From Patiria miniata (Eukaryota; Echinodermata; Asteroidea; Valvatida; Asterinidae), in NCBI RefSeq assembly GCF_015706575.1, contig NW_024037076.1, forward strand, positions 10,140,777-10,204,776: a stretch of 64,000 nucleotides of DNA, in the 5' to 3' direction. Shown piece by piece: positions 39,101 through 54,100 of this stretch. The position numbers and the translations under genes were made by a program. Position 1 is the first letter of the stretch. Each line of letters begins with the position of its first letter. Under the pieces are notes generated by a model. That model was not told the origin of the DNA and did no database searches. It saw nothing but the letters and a program-made list of their open reading frames with translations.

Positions 39101-42100
39101 TTTTTAAAAGGATAGCTTAAATTTAGCTGGCGTTTGAATCGAATAACAAGTCACCCAAACACATTGATGAAACAACTAATTGGAAAACGCGTACACAGTC
39201 TGGTTCCGGGACAGTGTTTTGTGCGTTCTAGAACTACAAGGTGGGGGTCTGTGTCTTTGTACACGACAGGCGGCCGTTGTACCGTACTGTATTTGCAAAG
39301 TGACGCGTAAGTCAATGCAGAAATATTTCGCAAAGTTCGACTTTTATTTTGGTGCCTCGAGTCTTACTAGCCTTCGCTCGAGTAGATTCGAGTAGTCTAA
39401 TAAGGGACTCGAGTCGAGTCGAGTCATTTGCTCACAGTGACTCGAGTACGTGTCGAGTCATTTACCCAAAGGGATTCGAGTCGAGTTACCACAAATTGTG
39501 ACTCGATTCGGAATCGAGTCGAGTCGTTGACTCGAGTCTTTAAAACTCTGGGTAAAACAAAAACACCTTCTGCTTCCAATTACATGCATTTTAAATCATC
39601 TTTAGGTCAAAAGGTCTATGGGAATAAGAGGCAAGTGCTTGTTTTTATTTTGCAATTAGCTTGTGCTGATTGAATGGACTATTTACACCACTTGCCTTAA
39701 TATAAGTTTTTAAAATGCACAAAACAATGAGGAATTCAAGTCATGCTCGTCATTATGCACACCAAACGTTAGTCACAATGGGATACTGGGGCCGTATTCA
39801 CAAAACTTAAACTCAAGAGAATGTAGGTCAGACTTAAATCTAAGTACCCCGATACCCAATATCTTGCTCACCCATTTAACGTTTAAAACAAATCTGCGGA
39901 TCCCTGCATTCGTATTTCCACACGGCATGTACTTTTTGCAGTTAACCTAGGTAACATTTGTTCAGTGCAGTATACTGTTATTCTGCGATTCCCATACAGA
40001 TTGCATCCACGCTAAAAAGTAAAATATTAATATCAACCAAAAACATGTAAAGAGCCGAAACGAATATTTGAAAGCACTCAAAGTTCGCTTTTATTTTTAA
40101 CATCTAGTATCACTTTCCACATGGAGTGGTGGTTGTTCTGTCGTGTTGATTGGTTCTGAAGTGGTAGTTGGTTCTGAAGTTTTGGTTTGTACTACTGATA
40201 GTTTGCCAAAATAGACTACAAAACAATGTCATTTTGAATTAATTTTAAACAAACCAAATGATAAAAACAGAAGCAGGGGCTTGGAGTATGTGATAGTGAT
40301 TGCCCTTTTTATCAAGCCCTAAAATAGGCATAGAAGCCTGCATTGCGTTTCTAAAAACGAGAATATTTAAGTGCAGTGCACTGTAAAGAGAGCATTTCCT
40401 TTTTTTCCGGTGTACCCTGCAGAACTCACTTAGTCACAAATACATACAATTTAACCTGTACAGTTTTGTAGAAACAATCTGATTTGAAACATAAATTTAT
40501 GTTGTTGTGAGGCTAGTTCACTTTTTGTATTAATACCATGGAGGAATAAAAGGGCAAATTATTGTGTGTGTGTGTGTTTTTTTTATTTGCAATTTTTGTA
40601 TGTGTTGATTGAATGAACTTTATTCACAACATAAATATTGTTGGCCATATTATATCACACTTGCACCATGAACGCTATCAAAACCAGCCCTCAAACGAGA
40701 TAACAAGTTGCCTTAATTAAGGTTTTTTAAAAATATGTAAGGTTAACGATACACACAATAATAAAGAATTTAAGTCGTGCACGACATTATGCGCGCACAC
40801 CGTTAGTCACAAAGGTGGCAGTATTCACCCACATTAGTGGGGCAGTTATGGTCAATTATATGATACAATTGTGCACTTTGTGATTAAAGCATGAAACTTC
40901 GCATGTTGGTTCTTCATGCCATGAAGACAATTTTCAGATGTGGAGACATTTCATATTTGACCTCTGGTGACCTTTGAGAGGTCAATGAACTTTACATACA
41001 CTATTTATAATAATTGTTCTTGAAAACACCACTTTTCTATGACCCCAGTCTATGTCATGGGTGTTCAGGCAATGGAAATAATGATAAGATGTGAGAAAAA
41101 TCATACTCGACCTCCGGTGACCTTTCAGAGGTCAATGACCGATATATACAGTATTTATAGTTATTCATAAGATTGATACTTTAAACCCCAACTTGTTCAA
41201 GCCCCAACGCTAAAAGTTAGGTGTTCATGCTAGAAAAAACTTTTTCATATGAAGAACATTTCATATCTGACCTCTGGTGACCTTCAGGGGGTCAATTAAC
41301 TTTGTATACCCTATTTAAAGATATCTATAATATTTACTATTCAAAACCCCACTTTTTTATGACCCAAGTCTAAAAGTTGGCTCTTCGTGACATGAACAGA
41401 ATTTGTGGATGTGTAAACATTCATATTTTACCCTCGGTTACCTTTATGAGGTCGATAAACTTTGCATACCCTATTTGCCGCTATTTATCATATTTAATAT
41501 TCCAAATGCCATTTTGTCATGACCCAAGTCCAAATAGTTCCAAACAAATGTATTTTAAGTATTGTTCTACAGCATGTCATTAATTCAGACCCCAAGGACA
41601 TTTTTTTATGAACACTGATCTCCATTTCCCTTTTTTAAAGGGTAGACACGGGCGCAACAGAATACAAGAGGTACATTGGACAAGACTCAAACTCTAACAG
41701 TGACCAGCGGGCTCGGTTAAAAGGTTAAAAATGTGGTGACCCAAGTCCATCTAGATACCACAGAGTGTAATAAGTACACAAGATTGACTATTGTTAGACA
41801 TTTGTACATATTTGTAAAGAAAGTCCAACAGTCTTCTATCCCAGTCGCAACATGTTGCGTCAGCCAATTGAAAAAGGGAAATGGAGGTCAGGTGTCACCC
41901 CAATTTTATTTGTGGGATTTGAATTCATGATATAACTGTATGATAACAGGTGCAATACCTTTCATTTGCAATATTGAGGTTTGGGTCACGAAAAAAAAGG
42001 CGTTTTGACGAATAAATATTTAAAAAAATGCGAAAATGACGGTATATAAAGTTCATTGACCTATTTAAGGGTACCAACGGTCAGATTATTATGTCCCCGT

Positions 42101-45100
42101 ATCTGAAAATTATTTTCATGTCAAAAAGAGCATACTTTTGGACTTGGGTCCTGAAATAGTTGGGTTTTGAATAATAAATCTTATAAATATCTATAAATAG
42201 GGCATACAAAGTGTATTGACCTCTTGAAGGTCACCAGAGGTCAGATATAAAATGCCCTACATATGAAACGAAAAATCATACCATAAACAGTGTAGACTTG
42301 GTCTTGAAAAAAATTGGGTTTAAAGAGTAAATATCATAATAACGACAAAAATGTATACAAAGGTCATTGACCTCTGGGAGGTCACTTAAGGTCAAAACAT
42401 TTTTGCTTTCACATCTGATCTTTATTTTCATGGCCTGAAGACCTATGACATAGACTTGGGTCATAGGAAAGTGTTTTCAGGAACAATTGTTATAAATAGT
42501 GTATGTAAAGGTCATTGACCTCTCAAAGGTCACCAGAGGTCAAATATTAAATGTCTTCACATCTGAAAATTTTCCTCATGGCATGAAGAACCAACATGCG
42601 AAGTTTCAGGCTTTAGTCACAAAGTGCACAGTTGTATCACTCAACAGCCCCACTACATTGAAGAGAAAACTTAAGCCTAATTGAAATAGAAGCATCCTGC
42701 TAACTTAACTGTAGGGTGCTTCATTTTTTTAATCGGTAATTCTAAGCACCCATACTTATTTTAGTGCTAAACTGATGTATTTAAGTGAATCATTATTGTT
42801 CATAATTTCAACATTTAAGTCACAACAGTTCCTAGACTCACTTAAATCGATTCAATCAATTAAAATTGACTGGGTTTGTGTAAAACAGTAAGCCTTAAAA
42901 GCTTGAGAATTATATTCGGTGTAAAAGTTCGAAACAGTAATATTTTTGACCTGTTTCTGCATCCCGGGTATATTTCGAGTAGAATTGTGCACATGAATAT
43001 TCTTCCCATTTTAATGCAAGGCAAATTACGGCGTCACGCGCGAAACAAACTAGTTCGTCATGCACATCTTTGCATTCATAATGGACAAAAAAAAATGTCG
43101 GGTAACAATATGCTGTCTGCGGTAGATGTAGCTTTCAGAAAAAGGGAGTTGATAATAAAGTTGTAAGGGGGTTGAGCAAAGGCACTAGGTACTATAGGGG
43201 ACAAGGAGTCTGGGGGCTTGCTCTGGGAGAGTGTGGATCAGTGGCGTAGCCAGGAATTTTTCAGTGGGGGGGGGGGGCGCTGGGGGGCTGGAACATTTCA
43301 TGGGGGGGGGGCGTCATGTAGATCAATGATAATTTTTTTAGAAACTCAAAATCTCAGTGGGGTGCGACAAGGTTTCATGGGGGGGGGGGCTGTCTCATTG
43401 TCTCATTACAAGTGAATTACTTATATTTCTTGACAACATTCATAAACAAAATCCATATTTCGGGTTTGCAGCGTCATGTAGATCAATGATAATTTTTTTA
43501 GAAACTCAAAATCTCAGTGGGGTGCGACAAGGTTTCATGGGGGGGGGGGCTGTCTCATTGTCTCATTACAAGTGAATTACTTATATTTCTTGACAACATT
43601 CATAAACAAAATCCATATTTCGGGTTTGCAGTTGGAATAAGAACGGGGAATACAACTTTAAACTCTTTTTAGAACACTCTGAGCGGTACATCATTTTCTC
43701 AGAAACCACCGTCAAGCTGTGCATATCAGATCCATTTATGCTTTCGAAAAATTAAAAAAACACGAAACCTACAACTCTTCCAAGCTACGGAGGATGAACA
43801 ACAATTAATGTGTTCAACTATTTTTTGTTTCTAAAGTTGGAAAATCGCGAATTATATAACAGCTTTTCTCCAATGGTGTTTTTTCTTTCAGAACCTGCGA
43901 CTTCTGCATTACCGCATATACCGGTTTTCTATCCGAATGAGCTATCCAGCCTGCCCTGTATGCTAGCAGTCATCCCATTTTGTCGATACATATCTGTTCA
44001 GGCCGGGATGCTAGTCAGAGCGGTAAACCGCAAAATGTATTCAGGGATCACTCCCAAAGTCACGGTCCGGCAAATTTGGCAATGCTGCTCACCTGATAAA
44101 TTGCTGGGATCACTCAGAGATGATACGGCTTTTAATTTTGTTTAACATGAATTAATAAGGATAACTAAATACAATTCGAAGAGTTGCATAGGCTTGTTAC
44201 AAAACTAGTGTTGAGTAAAGATAAAACATATTATGAAATATTACATTTGTTTGATCCGCTTAACACATGGAAAAAAAATCGCTTGAACAGTTTCACTGGA
44301 GATTGAATGCGTTCCACCCAGCATTAAACTCACTTTGGAACACACAAACAGTAAGTCAATTCCCTGGACACCAACGTCAATGTTGTGCATATTGATCTTT
44401 TTTAACCTATACTCACAGATATTTTAAGCTTGTGCGAACGACAAGTGTGTGCGTGTGTATGTTTTTCCAAAGTCGGAAGAGGCGCGAAAGGTACAACAAT
44501 GTCCCAACAGTTCTTTTTTTTCTCAAAAATCAGGTTCCCGTACGTTTTGAGTGAAGGTGTCAAATTTAACCCTGCGTCGTGTCAAAAGTTACAGTGGGCG
44601 TCACGTTAGTTTGGAAATTCTTACCAACAAAATAGGAGGGACATTGTTGGGCGAAACCACATGAATCGAGTGGCAGCGGCGAGTCGAGGACCGCGACAAT
44701 AACCAAACCATGACGCGAGTCTGACGCGGGGCGAGTTATATGGGTGGGGGCCGGGATGTTGTGGATGTTAACTTCATTGCTGTCTTGTTACAATACAACA
44801 ATTTCATACAATATCGATGTAACACTTTGAACTGAAAATCATCAGTCGAAAAAAAAACCACTCTTTAATTTGACAGCATGTGCAGGGCGAGTCAACAAGA
44901 AAGTGACCTGGATTGATGTTTTTTCCCCTTGAAAAGCAATCAAATTTGATTCACAAAATGAAGTATGTCTTAAAAGAGCATGTTCGTCCTGTCATCTGAG
45001 AAAAAAAAACTGATATCGATCCAAACGATCAGAGATTATGCACGCATCAATAAAAGACCCTTTATAGCTGTCCATGGAATGTCATTGGAAGCTTTTGAGC

Positions 45101-48100
45101 TGAGTTTTAATTACAGATTACACGAGGCCATTCAAATTCAAATGATATTTTAATCATTTGAGTCAAGACTGAAACATTATTTTTCCGTCAGATTTTGTGT
45201 TTTTGAATATGAGGAACAAGTCAACTGTTTTCTTTTCTGAAATATTTATGCCATTTTTGTCTATTTTCCTTTGCATATTTGTGTTTGTTCGTGTTAAGTC
45301 GCGTTTATTCGCGAAAACGTTCATGCTTCAATGTAATAGGTATTCATCGGTTCGCTGAACGGTAAAGAATCCGGCGGTGGTGGACCGCAGAATTTCGTAA
45401 TGTCGCTATCAAAATAGACTTAACTTGGGAATATAAAGTGTCCAAATTACGTGATTTTTTTTTCATAGAATAGTAGTAAATTGAGCGAGCGCCACAATTG
45501 CAAAGAAAGAAAATGGTTTCTAATTCGGTCACTTTCGTTTAAATTCAGATTCATTCAGCCCAAAAATAAATGTCAGGTCTGGGAACCAGACTAGGTCGGG
45601 CGGACTGGAAACCATCCGACCAATGGGATTCTATTCAATTCAGAGGGCACTGGGCACTATTACGCAATGGGGGTTACTATTATTCATTGCCGCTTTGATT
45701 AATGCCGACATGATTTTGCGGACATGATAATCTACAGGGGCAGGGGAGGCTGTGAAAAAGGCTGTCTTACTTTTACAAAAACAAATGTTTATTGGCAATT
45801 TGTTTATTAGACTTTTTTACGTGATTCAAATAGCAGATAAGGCATTATACAACTAGTAGCCAAGATCTGAATCAAGTTGCATGGGCTTACTTTTCATCGA
45901 CGGGTCTAAAAGGTATAAACAGTGTACGTTATTTTATGAACATTTTCTAGATTCAGGAAGACTTCCTTTTTAAGTTTGATAATCAAGAAATAAAGGTAAA
46001 TAACTGGAAATACACTTTTTAAGGATTTTTTTTTTACAATTTGTGCAGCGCTGTTGCACACAGATTATACAATTACCAAATCTGTTCGTACCAGATATAA
46101 AAAAAGACCCCTAGGGCCAAAAAAAAAAGTCTCCGGTTTCTGATATGCGCGCGCGTCGCCGTAGCCATGCGCGTCGGCAAAATGAAAACGGTTTTTTTTT
46201 AATACAAGATGATGTCTCAAAACCGCCAAACTCACTGGTTTGACTGGAATTCTGCTGCTGCACGATTTTAACATTTTTTTAGATGGGGTTATGATCGAGA
46301 ATAAGCTTTATGTGGCCTCTCTGGACTCCCATATATTTGCACTAAGTTTAGTGGGGCACCATTTGCAGTCATCACCGACATTTGAAGCCCCCCCCCAAAA
46401 AAAAAAAAAAAAAACAGGTAACAAAAAAAAAAAGCCACGTCGCCGCACCACTTTTGGGGCAAGCTCCATACCAGAAACCGGAGACTTTTTTTTTTTGGCC
46501 TAGTGGACCTACTATGGAGCCAAAAGGAAATTATTCTGATTGGCCTTTCAAAGGCCACTCATCGCACTCGATGTTTTGACACAGAGCAAATGCAGTGTGA
46601 GTAAAAAAAGGAAACCCGAATGGCGCCCCCAAATTCTGCGTGTAGCATGTACAACGTCCTACGCATGGCGCAAGTTACGCACTGTTTCGTGACATCGGCT
46701 GCTTGAAATATTTACGCCCACGCGCCAAACTCACTGGTTTGACTGGAATCCTGCTGCTGCACAATTTTAACGTCTTTTTAGATGGGGTTATGATCGAGAA
46801 TAAGCTTTATGTGGCCTCTCTGGACTCCCATATATTTGCACTCAGTTTAGTCGGACACCATTTGCAGTCATCAACCGACATTTGAGCCAAAAAGTCAGGT
46901 AAAAAAAAGAAGAAGCCGCAACACTTTTTTGGCAAGCTCCATACCAGAAACTGGAGACTCTTTTTTTGGCCTAAGTGTAACTTGGTTCTTTAACGTGCAT
47001 TACACAACACATGGGACCTACGTCTTTGCATCCCATCCGAAGGACGAATAAATAATGGTCAAGTTCCTTGCTGAAGAGCACAAGCGCCATGTTCCCACGG
47101 TAAGGATTCGAACCCGTGTACCACGGCACACGAGTCGAACACCGTAACCATTGGACCACGGCACCCCATTATAGGACCACGGCAACCCATCCCATGCAAT
47201 AGGTCTGATTCGATAATAAACTCTGCAGTCTTTACTACTGATAACTTCCTTATACATTGCGCATGGAGGCTTGGTATGAGAAACAAGAATGCAACAGGGA
47301 TTCATTCGTTTGCAATCTTTATGCATTGATATTGTTTTGAAACAATTCGTTTGTCGAAGAACCGGGACTTGTACTCTTAAACTTTGTTAGTAATTGGATC
47401 TACCGATTCAGACTAAAAATGACAATTTTATTTGCGTACTTGAGAATCTGTACCAGCAAAGATTATCTGAAAAGGTGCAAATCGCATTGAAGAGTAGATC
47501 AATCAGATCGAAACAGATTGCCCAAGGCTGGAATATTCATCCAATCTGAGTGGTTCTAGTGATTGTTCAGTTTTCATTTCTCTTGCATATTTTCTTCAAA
47601 CGAATTTCCTTACTTTCAGTAGAAGTTGTTTTTTTTCCCACCAGACTGCGTGACAGTCGGTCATTTGTCATAATACCTCGGACCCGCTTTCAATTTGTAC
47701 GACCTTGCCGGAGCACAAAAGGTAAGTATTACCCCTATAGTCAGTGGGCTTGTGGTGGCCCATATGCAATTTCGGGTACATTCTTTGAAACTCTCAGGAT
47801 CACTAGAGGATACCTCAAGAAGTTCAAACCCACTTGATGCCATTTTTTTCTGAAACTTTTGTGGGCGTGGCCAAGATTTTTAAAAGTGGGGGGCATCGCG
47901 CGCAAAAATAAATTACAAAAAAATTACTTTTCTTTTTCGCATTTGGACAATTCAACCAAGTGCTACATCACAAGAAAAAAAAAATCCACAATTTTTCCTC
48001 TTTTGGGGGCGGGGCAACATTTTAAAAAGTGGGGGTCACATGTCGCTAACAGAAAATCGACCTGTAAATTGCAATCTTGAGTTTTTTTTGTATTTGTTTT

Positions 48101-51100
48101 GTTTTGTTTCAATCCATTATAATTTGGCGAGGAAAAATGTTTACATGTCAACTCATAAATTCTTTGGCTCCCATTTGGGGGGCGTGTCACCCTTTTTTCA
48201 TAAAAAGGGGGCATACGTGTATTCCAAAAGGAAGCTTGTGAGAGCCCATATGGATTATTGCACATTCTTTCAAACTCTCACAAACACCTATGGACACCTC
48301 AACAAGTGAAAATCTGCTCCACCCTACCCCCCCCCCCCATTGGCCATTAAAATGGCAGCCGTTTTTAACATATCTGGCATATTGTACACATACATGTACA
48401 CATGGGCAAATAATCAATTTTATGAGACATTTATGTTTTGATATACAGTGAAATCTCGATAAGTCAAACTTTGAGAGAATGGGCTCAAAATGTGAGCTAA
48501 GCTGAGTTTTGAGTCAAGCAGGGTTGTATATCACTGTTATACAACTGAAGGGAATAATTAGTCTTTGTTTGACTAATAACAGGAGGTTTGATTTATCAGA
48601 GGTTGACTTGTTGAGATTTCACTGTAGTTTATTTTGTCCTGACAACAATGCTGACCTTGTTTTAAAACATACAAACTGCAATTTATTTATTTTCACTTCA
48701 TTTATAAAAATGATATTATGAAATGTGGTACTTGATCATGGGAAATAAAGTTTGAAAATTACAAATTGCAATATTAAGTGTAAAACTTGCCAAACTTGGG
48801 TGATTTAGTGAATCCTACATAAGTCACTTGTAATTGGACAACATATTTGGTATTTAATATCCATGACGTTATTTAGTAATAGAAAAGTGTGAGACTATAT
48901 TGTAAATAGTTTCAAAATCCAGATCTGGATGGATTACACAACATTTTTTGTGTATCACAGATTTAAATATGGCACATCACTGAATATATATAATTATCAT
49001 CAATATTATTGGTGCCATACTTTAAGATTGGATATATCAGAAGGAAAACTTGATACCCCAAGCCTCTGTCAAGAGGTTTGCCTAACTTTCGAGTTTTTCG
49101 CTTTGCAAAACCATGCTGGAATGTTAAGGTAAAGGATTTGTAGTTATTAAAATACTTTTATTATTTGAACTAGTCACATGCTTTTCTTGAATCTTTGGGG
49201 AGCCAGGTTGGCGCTTGGGGAGTCAGGTTGGCTCATTGGTTACTTTTCTCGACTTTCATCGCAGGATTCGATTTCTGCCTGGGCCTTCATGTGGATTGGG
49301 TTTTCAGAAACTATTGGCAATAATTATAGTCATCAAAGTTTCAGCCTAAGATGTGTTTCTCTACTCGGTGGCTACAAATCCTTTTGATATATCCAATCTT
49401 GAAGTACATCACCAATCATTTCGTTTATGGTGATATGCCAAATTTAAAACTGTTCAGTGAAACAAATCTTGTGTAATCCATCCAGATCTGGATTTTAAAA
49501 CTATTGACAATATAGTCTCACACTTTTCTATTACTAAATAAGGTCATGGATATTAAATGCCAAATATGTTGTCCAATTACAAGTGACTTATAAAGGATTC
49601 ACTAAATCACCCAAGTTTGATAAGTTTTACTCTTAATATTGAATTTTTGTCATTTTCAAACGTTATTTCCAATGACCGAGTACCACATTTAATAATATCA
49701 TTTTTATAAATGAAGTGAAGAAAAATAAATTTGAAGTTAAAAAGACTATTGCAGTTTGTTTGTAATAAAACGAGGTCAACATTGTTGTCAGGACGAAATA
49801 AAATACTGTGAAATCTCAAAATGTCAAACTCTTGATAACTCAAACCTCCTGTTAAGTAAAAAATAAAGGACTTTATTCCCTTCTATAACAGTGATATACA
49901 ACCCTGCTTAACTCAAAACTCTGCTTAGCTCAAAGTGGAGCCCACTCTCTTGAAGTTTGAGTTATGGAGATTTATATCAAAACTTAAATGTCTCTCAAAA
50001 TTGATTGTAAAATTGTATTTGTACAATATATGCAAGATATGTTAAAAAAAAGCTGTCATTTTAATGGCCAATGGGGGGGGGGGTAGGAGAGATAAATAGG
50101 GTGGAGCAGTTTTTCACTTGTTGAGGTGTCCATAGGTCTTTGTGAGAGTTTGAAAAAATGTGCCATAAATCCATAAGGGCTCTCACAAGCTTCCTTTTGA
50201 AATACACGTATGCCCCCTTTTTATGAAAAAAGTGTGACACGCCCCACAAATGGGAACCCAAGAATTTATGGGTTGACATGTAAACATGTTTTCCACACCA
50301 AATTATAAGGGATTGAAACAAAAACAAAACAAATACACAAACAAAACAAAAAAGCTCAAGATTGCCTGTTACAGGTCTATTTCTGTTAGCAACGTGTGCT
50401 CCCACTTTTTTTAAAATGACGCCCCACCCCCAAAAGAGGCAAAATTGTGAATTTTTTTTTTTGTGATGTAGCACTTTAGTTAACTGTTCAAATGAGAAAA
50501 AGAATTTTTTTTTTTTAATAATTTTTTACGCGCGAAGCCGCCCACTTTTTAAAATCATGGCCACGCCCACAAAAGGGTCAGAAAAAAATGGCATCAAGTG
50601 GATTTGAACTTCTTGAGGTATCCTCTAGTGATCCTGAGAGTTTCAAAGAATGTACCCGAAATTGCATATGGGGGGTCATTTTCGACCATAAGCCCACTGA
50701 CTACTAGTAGAACCCTGCCTTTGAGAGTGAGATTTGCCCTCACGGAAATCATGATTGCAAAATATATAGGCTGTAGTTTGTTATGCCAACTGCGCATGTG
50801 CATAAAAAAATATATGTAATGGATGCTTCACTTTGTAATGGAAAGACTAATTTCTTTTGGTGACAGATGGAAAGTTCCATTCCACGAGGCGAATGGAATA
50901 GTCCATCTGTCACCTCAAGAACGTTTTCATATCATTGCACTCAGACAATTCGGCATAGTCCAACGTTTTTTGAATTGTTATGTACTTCTCACGCCACTAC
51001 TTTTGCTTCAAACCAGAAGTTCTTCCTTTTTTTGGGGGGGGGGGTAGTTTTGGTCATGGAGTTTGGCATAGCGGTTAGCACCGTTTCGTTGCGCTGCCTT

Positions 51101-54100
51101 TGTTTCTCCAGACCGTCAAAAACTTCAAGATGTACGATAGACCTGTCCCTTTACCAGTCTTAGAAAACATTCGACACGGGCTGTATGCCGTTGGTGGTGG
51201 TTCTATAAACGTCTGGAGAGGCATTGTTGTTGTAAGAATCCCACTTCTAGGCAGTATTTGCCACTGTGATGTGGTAGGTCCATCCTACACTCAAGTTGCA
51301 CCATGTATTCGGACAAAACACAACATAATTCAAGATAGAAACCAGTACTTAATTAGGATCAAACATGAATCATTAAGATTTAAAAAGCGGGTGACAAGGG
51401 AAGCCCCCCCCCCCTCCCCGCTGCGTGCGGTGCATTATCAAGCATCATTGCTTTTCTGGGAGTCCAATCGGCGATCGAGAACAAGTTTCAATAATTCTCC
51501 CGACTGTTGTAAACATACCAACAAAATAATTAATAATATATAATCCTTCATGCGATGATCAACGTTCACAAATATTTTAATTAGAACAAAACCAATTTCT
51601 TAGTTCTTTTGGGAGAGTGTGTACTAAGCCGCCTTATTTGTGTGCGTAAGCAAGATGCGAAGTCTTATTCTGCTAGCCACTGTACTCTTTCTTAATACCT
51701 TTCAGACACTTGGCGCTCTTCACTTTTTGGTTATGCAGTCAATAGCGCTTTTTATATCGTATCATTTAAAACAATTTGTGTGTGTGTGTCATGGCAGGTG
51801 CCTGCCCAAAGAAGGAAGCGGGAATGTATCAACACCAAGCATACCATTTGGTAAAACATGAATTTAAATGTAACAAAGAATTTGAGTAGAACTGGAATTG
51901 AACCTGCTACCTCCAGAATACCCTACTGGTGTTCTATCCAACTAAACTATCCAGTCCAATGCTAGCGCCCGTCACATTAGTCAATATCTTATCAAAACTG
52001 CCTCACGTGGGAGATGAAATCTCTCCTTCGTGGACATGCTGAAACGGACAGAATTATCGTATGGCAGCCAATAATGCGAAATTGTCGGGGCAGTAATAAT
52101 TCAATAATTGAACACGAGCAAATTCTTTTTTTCGGGTGATGTGTCATTCAAAAGTGAATAACTTATTTTTCTAGACAACATTCCTAAACGAAATCCACAT
52201 TTCAGGTTTACAGTTGGAATGAGAACGGGGAATACTTAAACTCTCTTTGGAACACTCTGAACGGTACATCATTTTCTCGGAAACCACCGTCAAGCTTGTG
52301 CATATCGGATCCATATATGCTTTCCAAAAATACAAAAACAAAAACACAAAACCTACAACTCTTTCAAGCTACGGAGGATGAACAACAATGTGTTCAACTA
52401 TTTTGTGTTTCTAAAGATAGAAAAGACGTGAATTATATAACAGCTCTTTTCCAATGGTATTTTTCTTTCAGAACCTGCGACCTCTGGATTACCGCATATA
52501 CCGGTTTTCAATAAATGAGCTATTTAGCCTGCCCTGTATGCTAGCAGTTATCCCATTTTGTCGATACACATTTGTTCAGGGATGCTAGTCAGAGCGATAA
52601 ACCGCAAATGTAGTCAGGGATCACACCCAAAGTCACGGTCCGGCAAATTTGGCAATGCTGCTCACATAAGAAATTGCTGGGTTCACTCAGAGATGATACA
52701 GCTTTTAATTTTGTTGAACATGAATTAATAAGGATAACTGAATACAATTCGAAGATCTATATAGGCTTGTTACAAAACAAGTGTTGAGTAAAGATAAACA
52801 TATTATGAAATATTACATTTGTTTGATCCGCTAAACACATGGTAAAAAAAATCGCTTGAACAGTTCCACTAGAGATTGAACGCGTCCCACCCACCATTAA
52901 ACTCACTTTGGAACACGCAAACAGTTAGTCAATTCCCTGGACACCACCGTCAAGGTTGTGCATATTGATCTTTTTTAGCCTATACTTCAAAAGAAAGTTG
53001 AAACCGAAACCCACAAATATTTCAAGCTTGTACGAACGGCATGGGTGTGCGCGTGTATGTTTTTCCATAGTTGGAGAAGGCGCGAAAGGTACAACAATGT
53101 CTCAAAAACCAGGTTCCCGTACGTTTTGAGTGAAGGTGTCAAATTTAACCCTGCGTCGTGTCAAAAGTTACAGTGGGCTTCACGTTAGTTTGGAAATTAT
53201 TACCAACAAAATAGGAGGGACATTGTTGGGAGAAACCACATGAATCGAGTGGCAGCGGCGAGTCGAGGACCGCGACAATGACCATACCGTGACGCGAGTC
53301 TGACTCGGGCCGAGTTACATGGGTGGGGGCCGGGATGTTGCGGATGTTAACTGCAGTGATGTCTTGTTACAAAACAAAAATTTCATACAATATCGATGTA
53401 ACACTTTGAACTGAAAATCATATATCGAAAAAAAAAACACTCTTTAATTTCACAGCATGTGCAGGGCGAGTCAACAAGAAAGTGGCCTGGATTGATGTGT
53501 TTTTTTTTCCTCTTGAAAAGCAATCAAATTTGATACACCAAATGAAGTATGTCTTAAAAGAGCACGTACGTCCTGTCATCTGAAAAAAAAAAACTGATAT
53601 CGATCCAAACGATCAGAAATTATGCATGCATCAATAAAAGACCCTTTATAGCTGTCCATGGAATGTCATTGGAAGCTTTTTAAACTGAGTTTTAATTACA
53701 GATTACACGAGGCCATTCAAATTCAAATGATATTTTAATCATTTGAGTCAAGACTGAAACGTTATTTTTACTGTCACATTCCGTGTTTTGGATATGAGGA
53801 ACTAGTCAACTGCTTTTCGTTCGCTGAAATGTTAATGGCTTTTTGTCTGTTTTCCTTTGCAAATTTGTGTTATTTTTGTGGAAGAGCAAAAACGCTCATG
53901 CTCCATTGTATTTAACGGGTATTCATCAGTTCGTTGAACGGTAAATGATCAGTGGTGGACTGCTGGATTTTGTTATATCGCTTTCAAAATAGACATAATT
54001 TGGGAATAGAATATCAAAATTACGTGAGCATTTCAAATAATACTAATAAATAACATATACTATATTTCTATTTTATGGAGCGAGCGCCACATTCCCCCTC

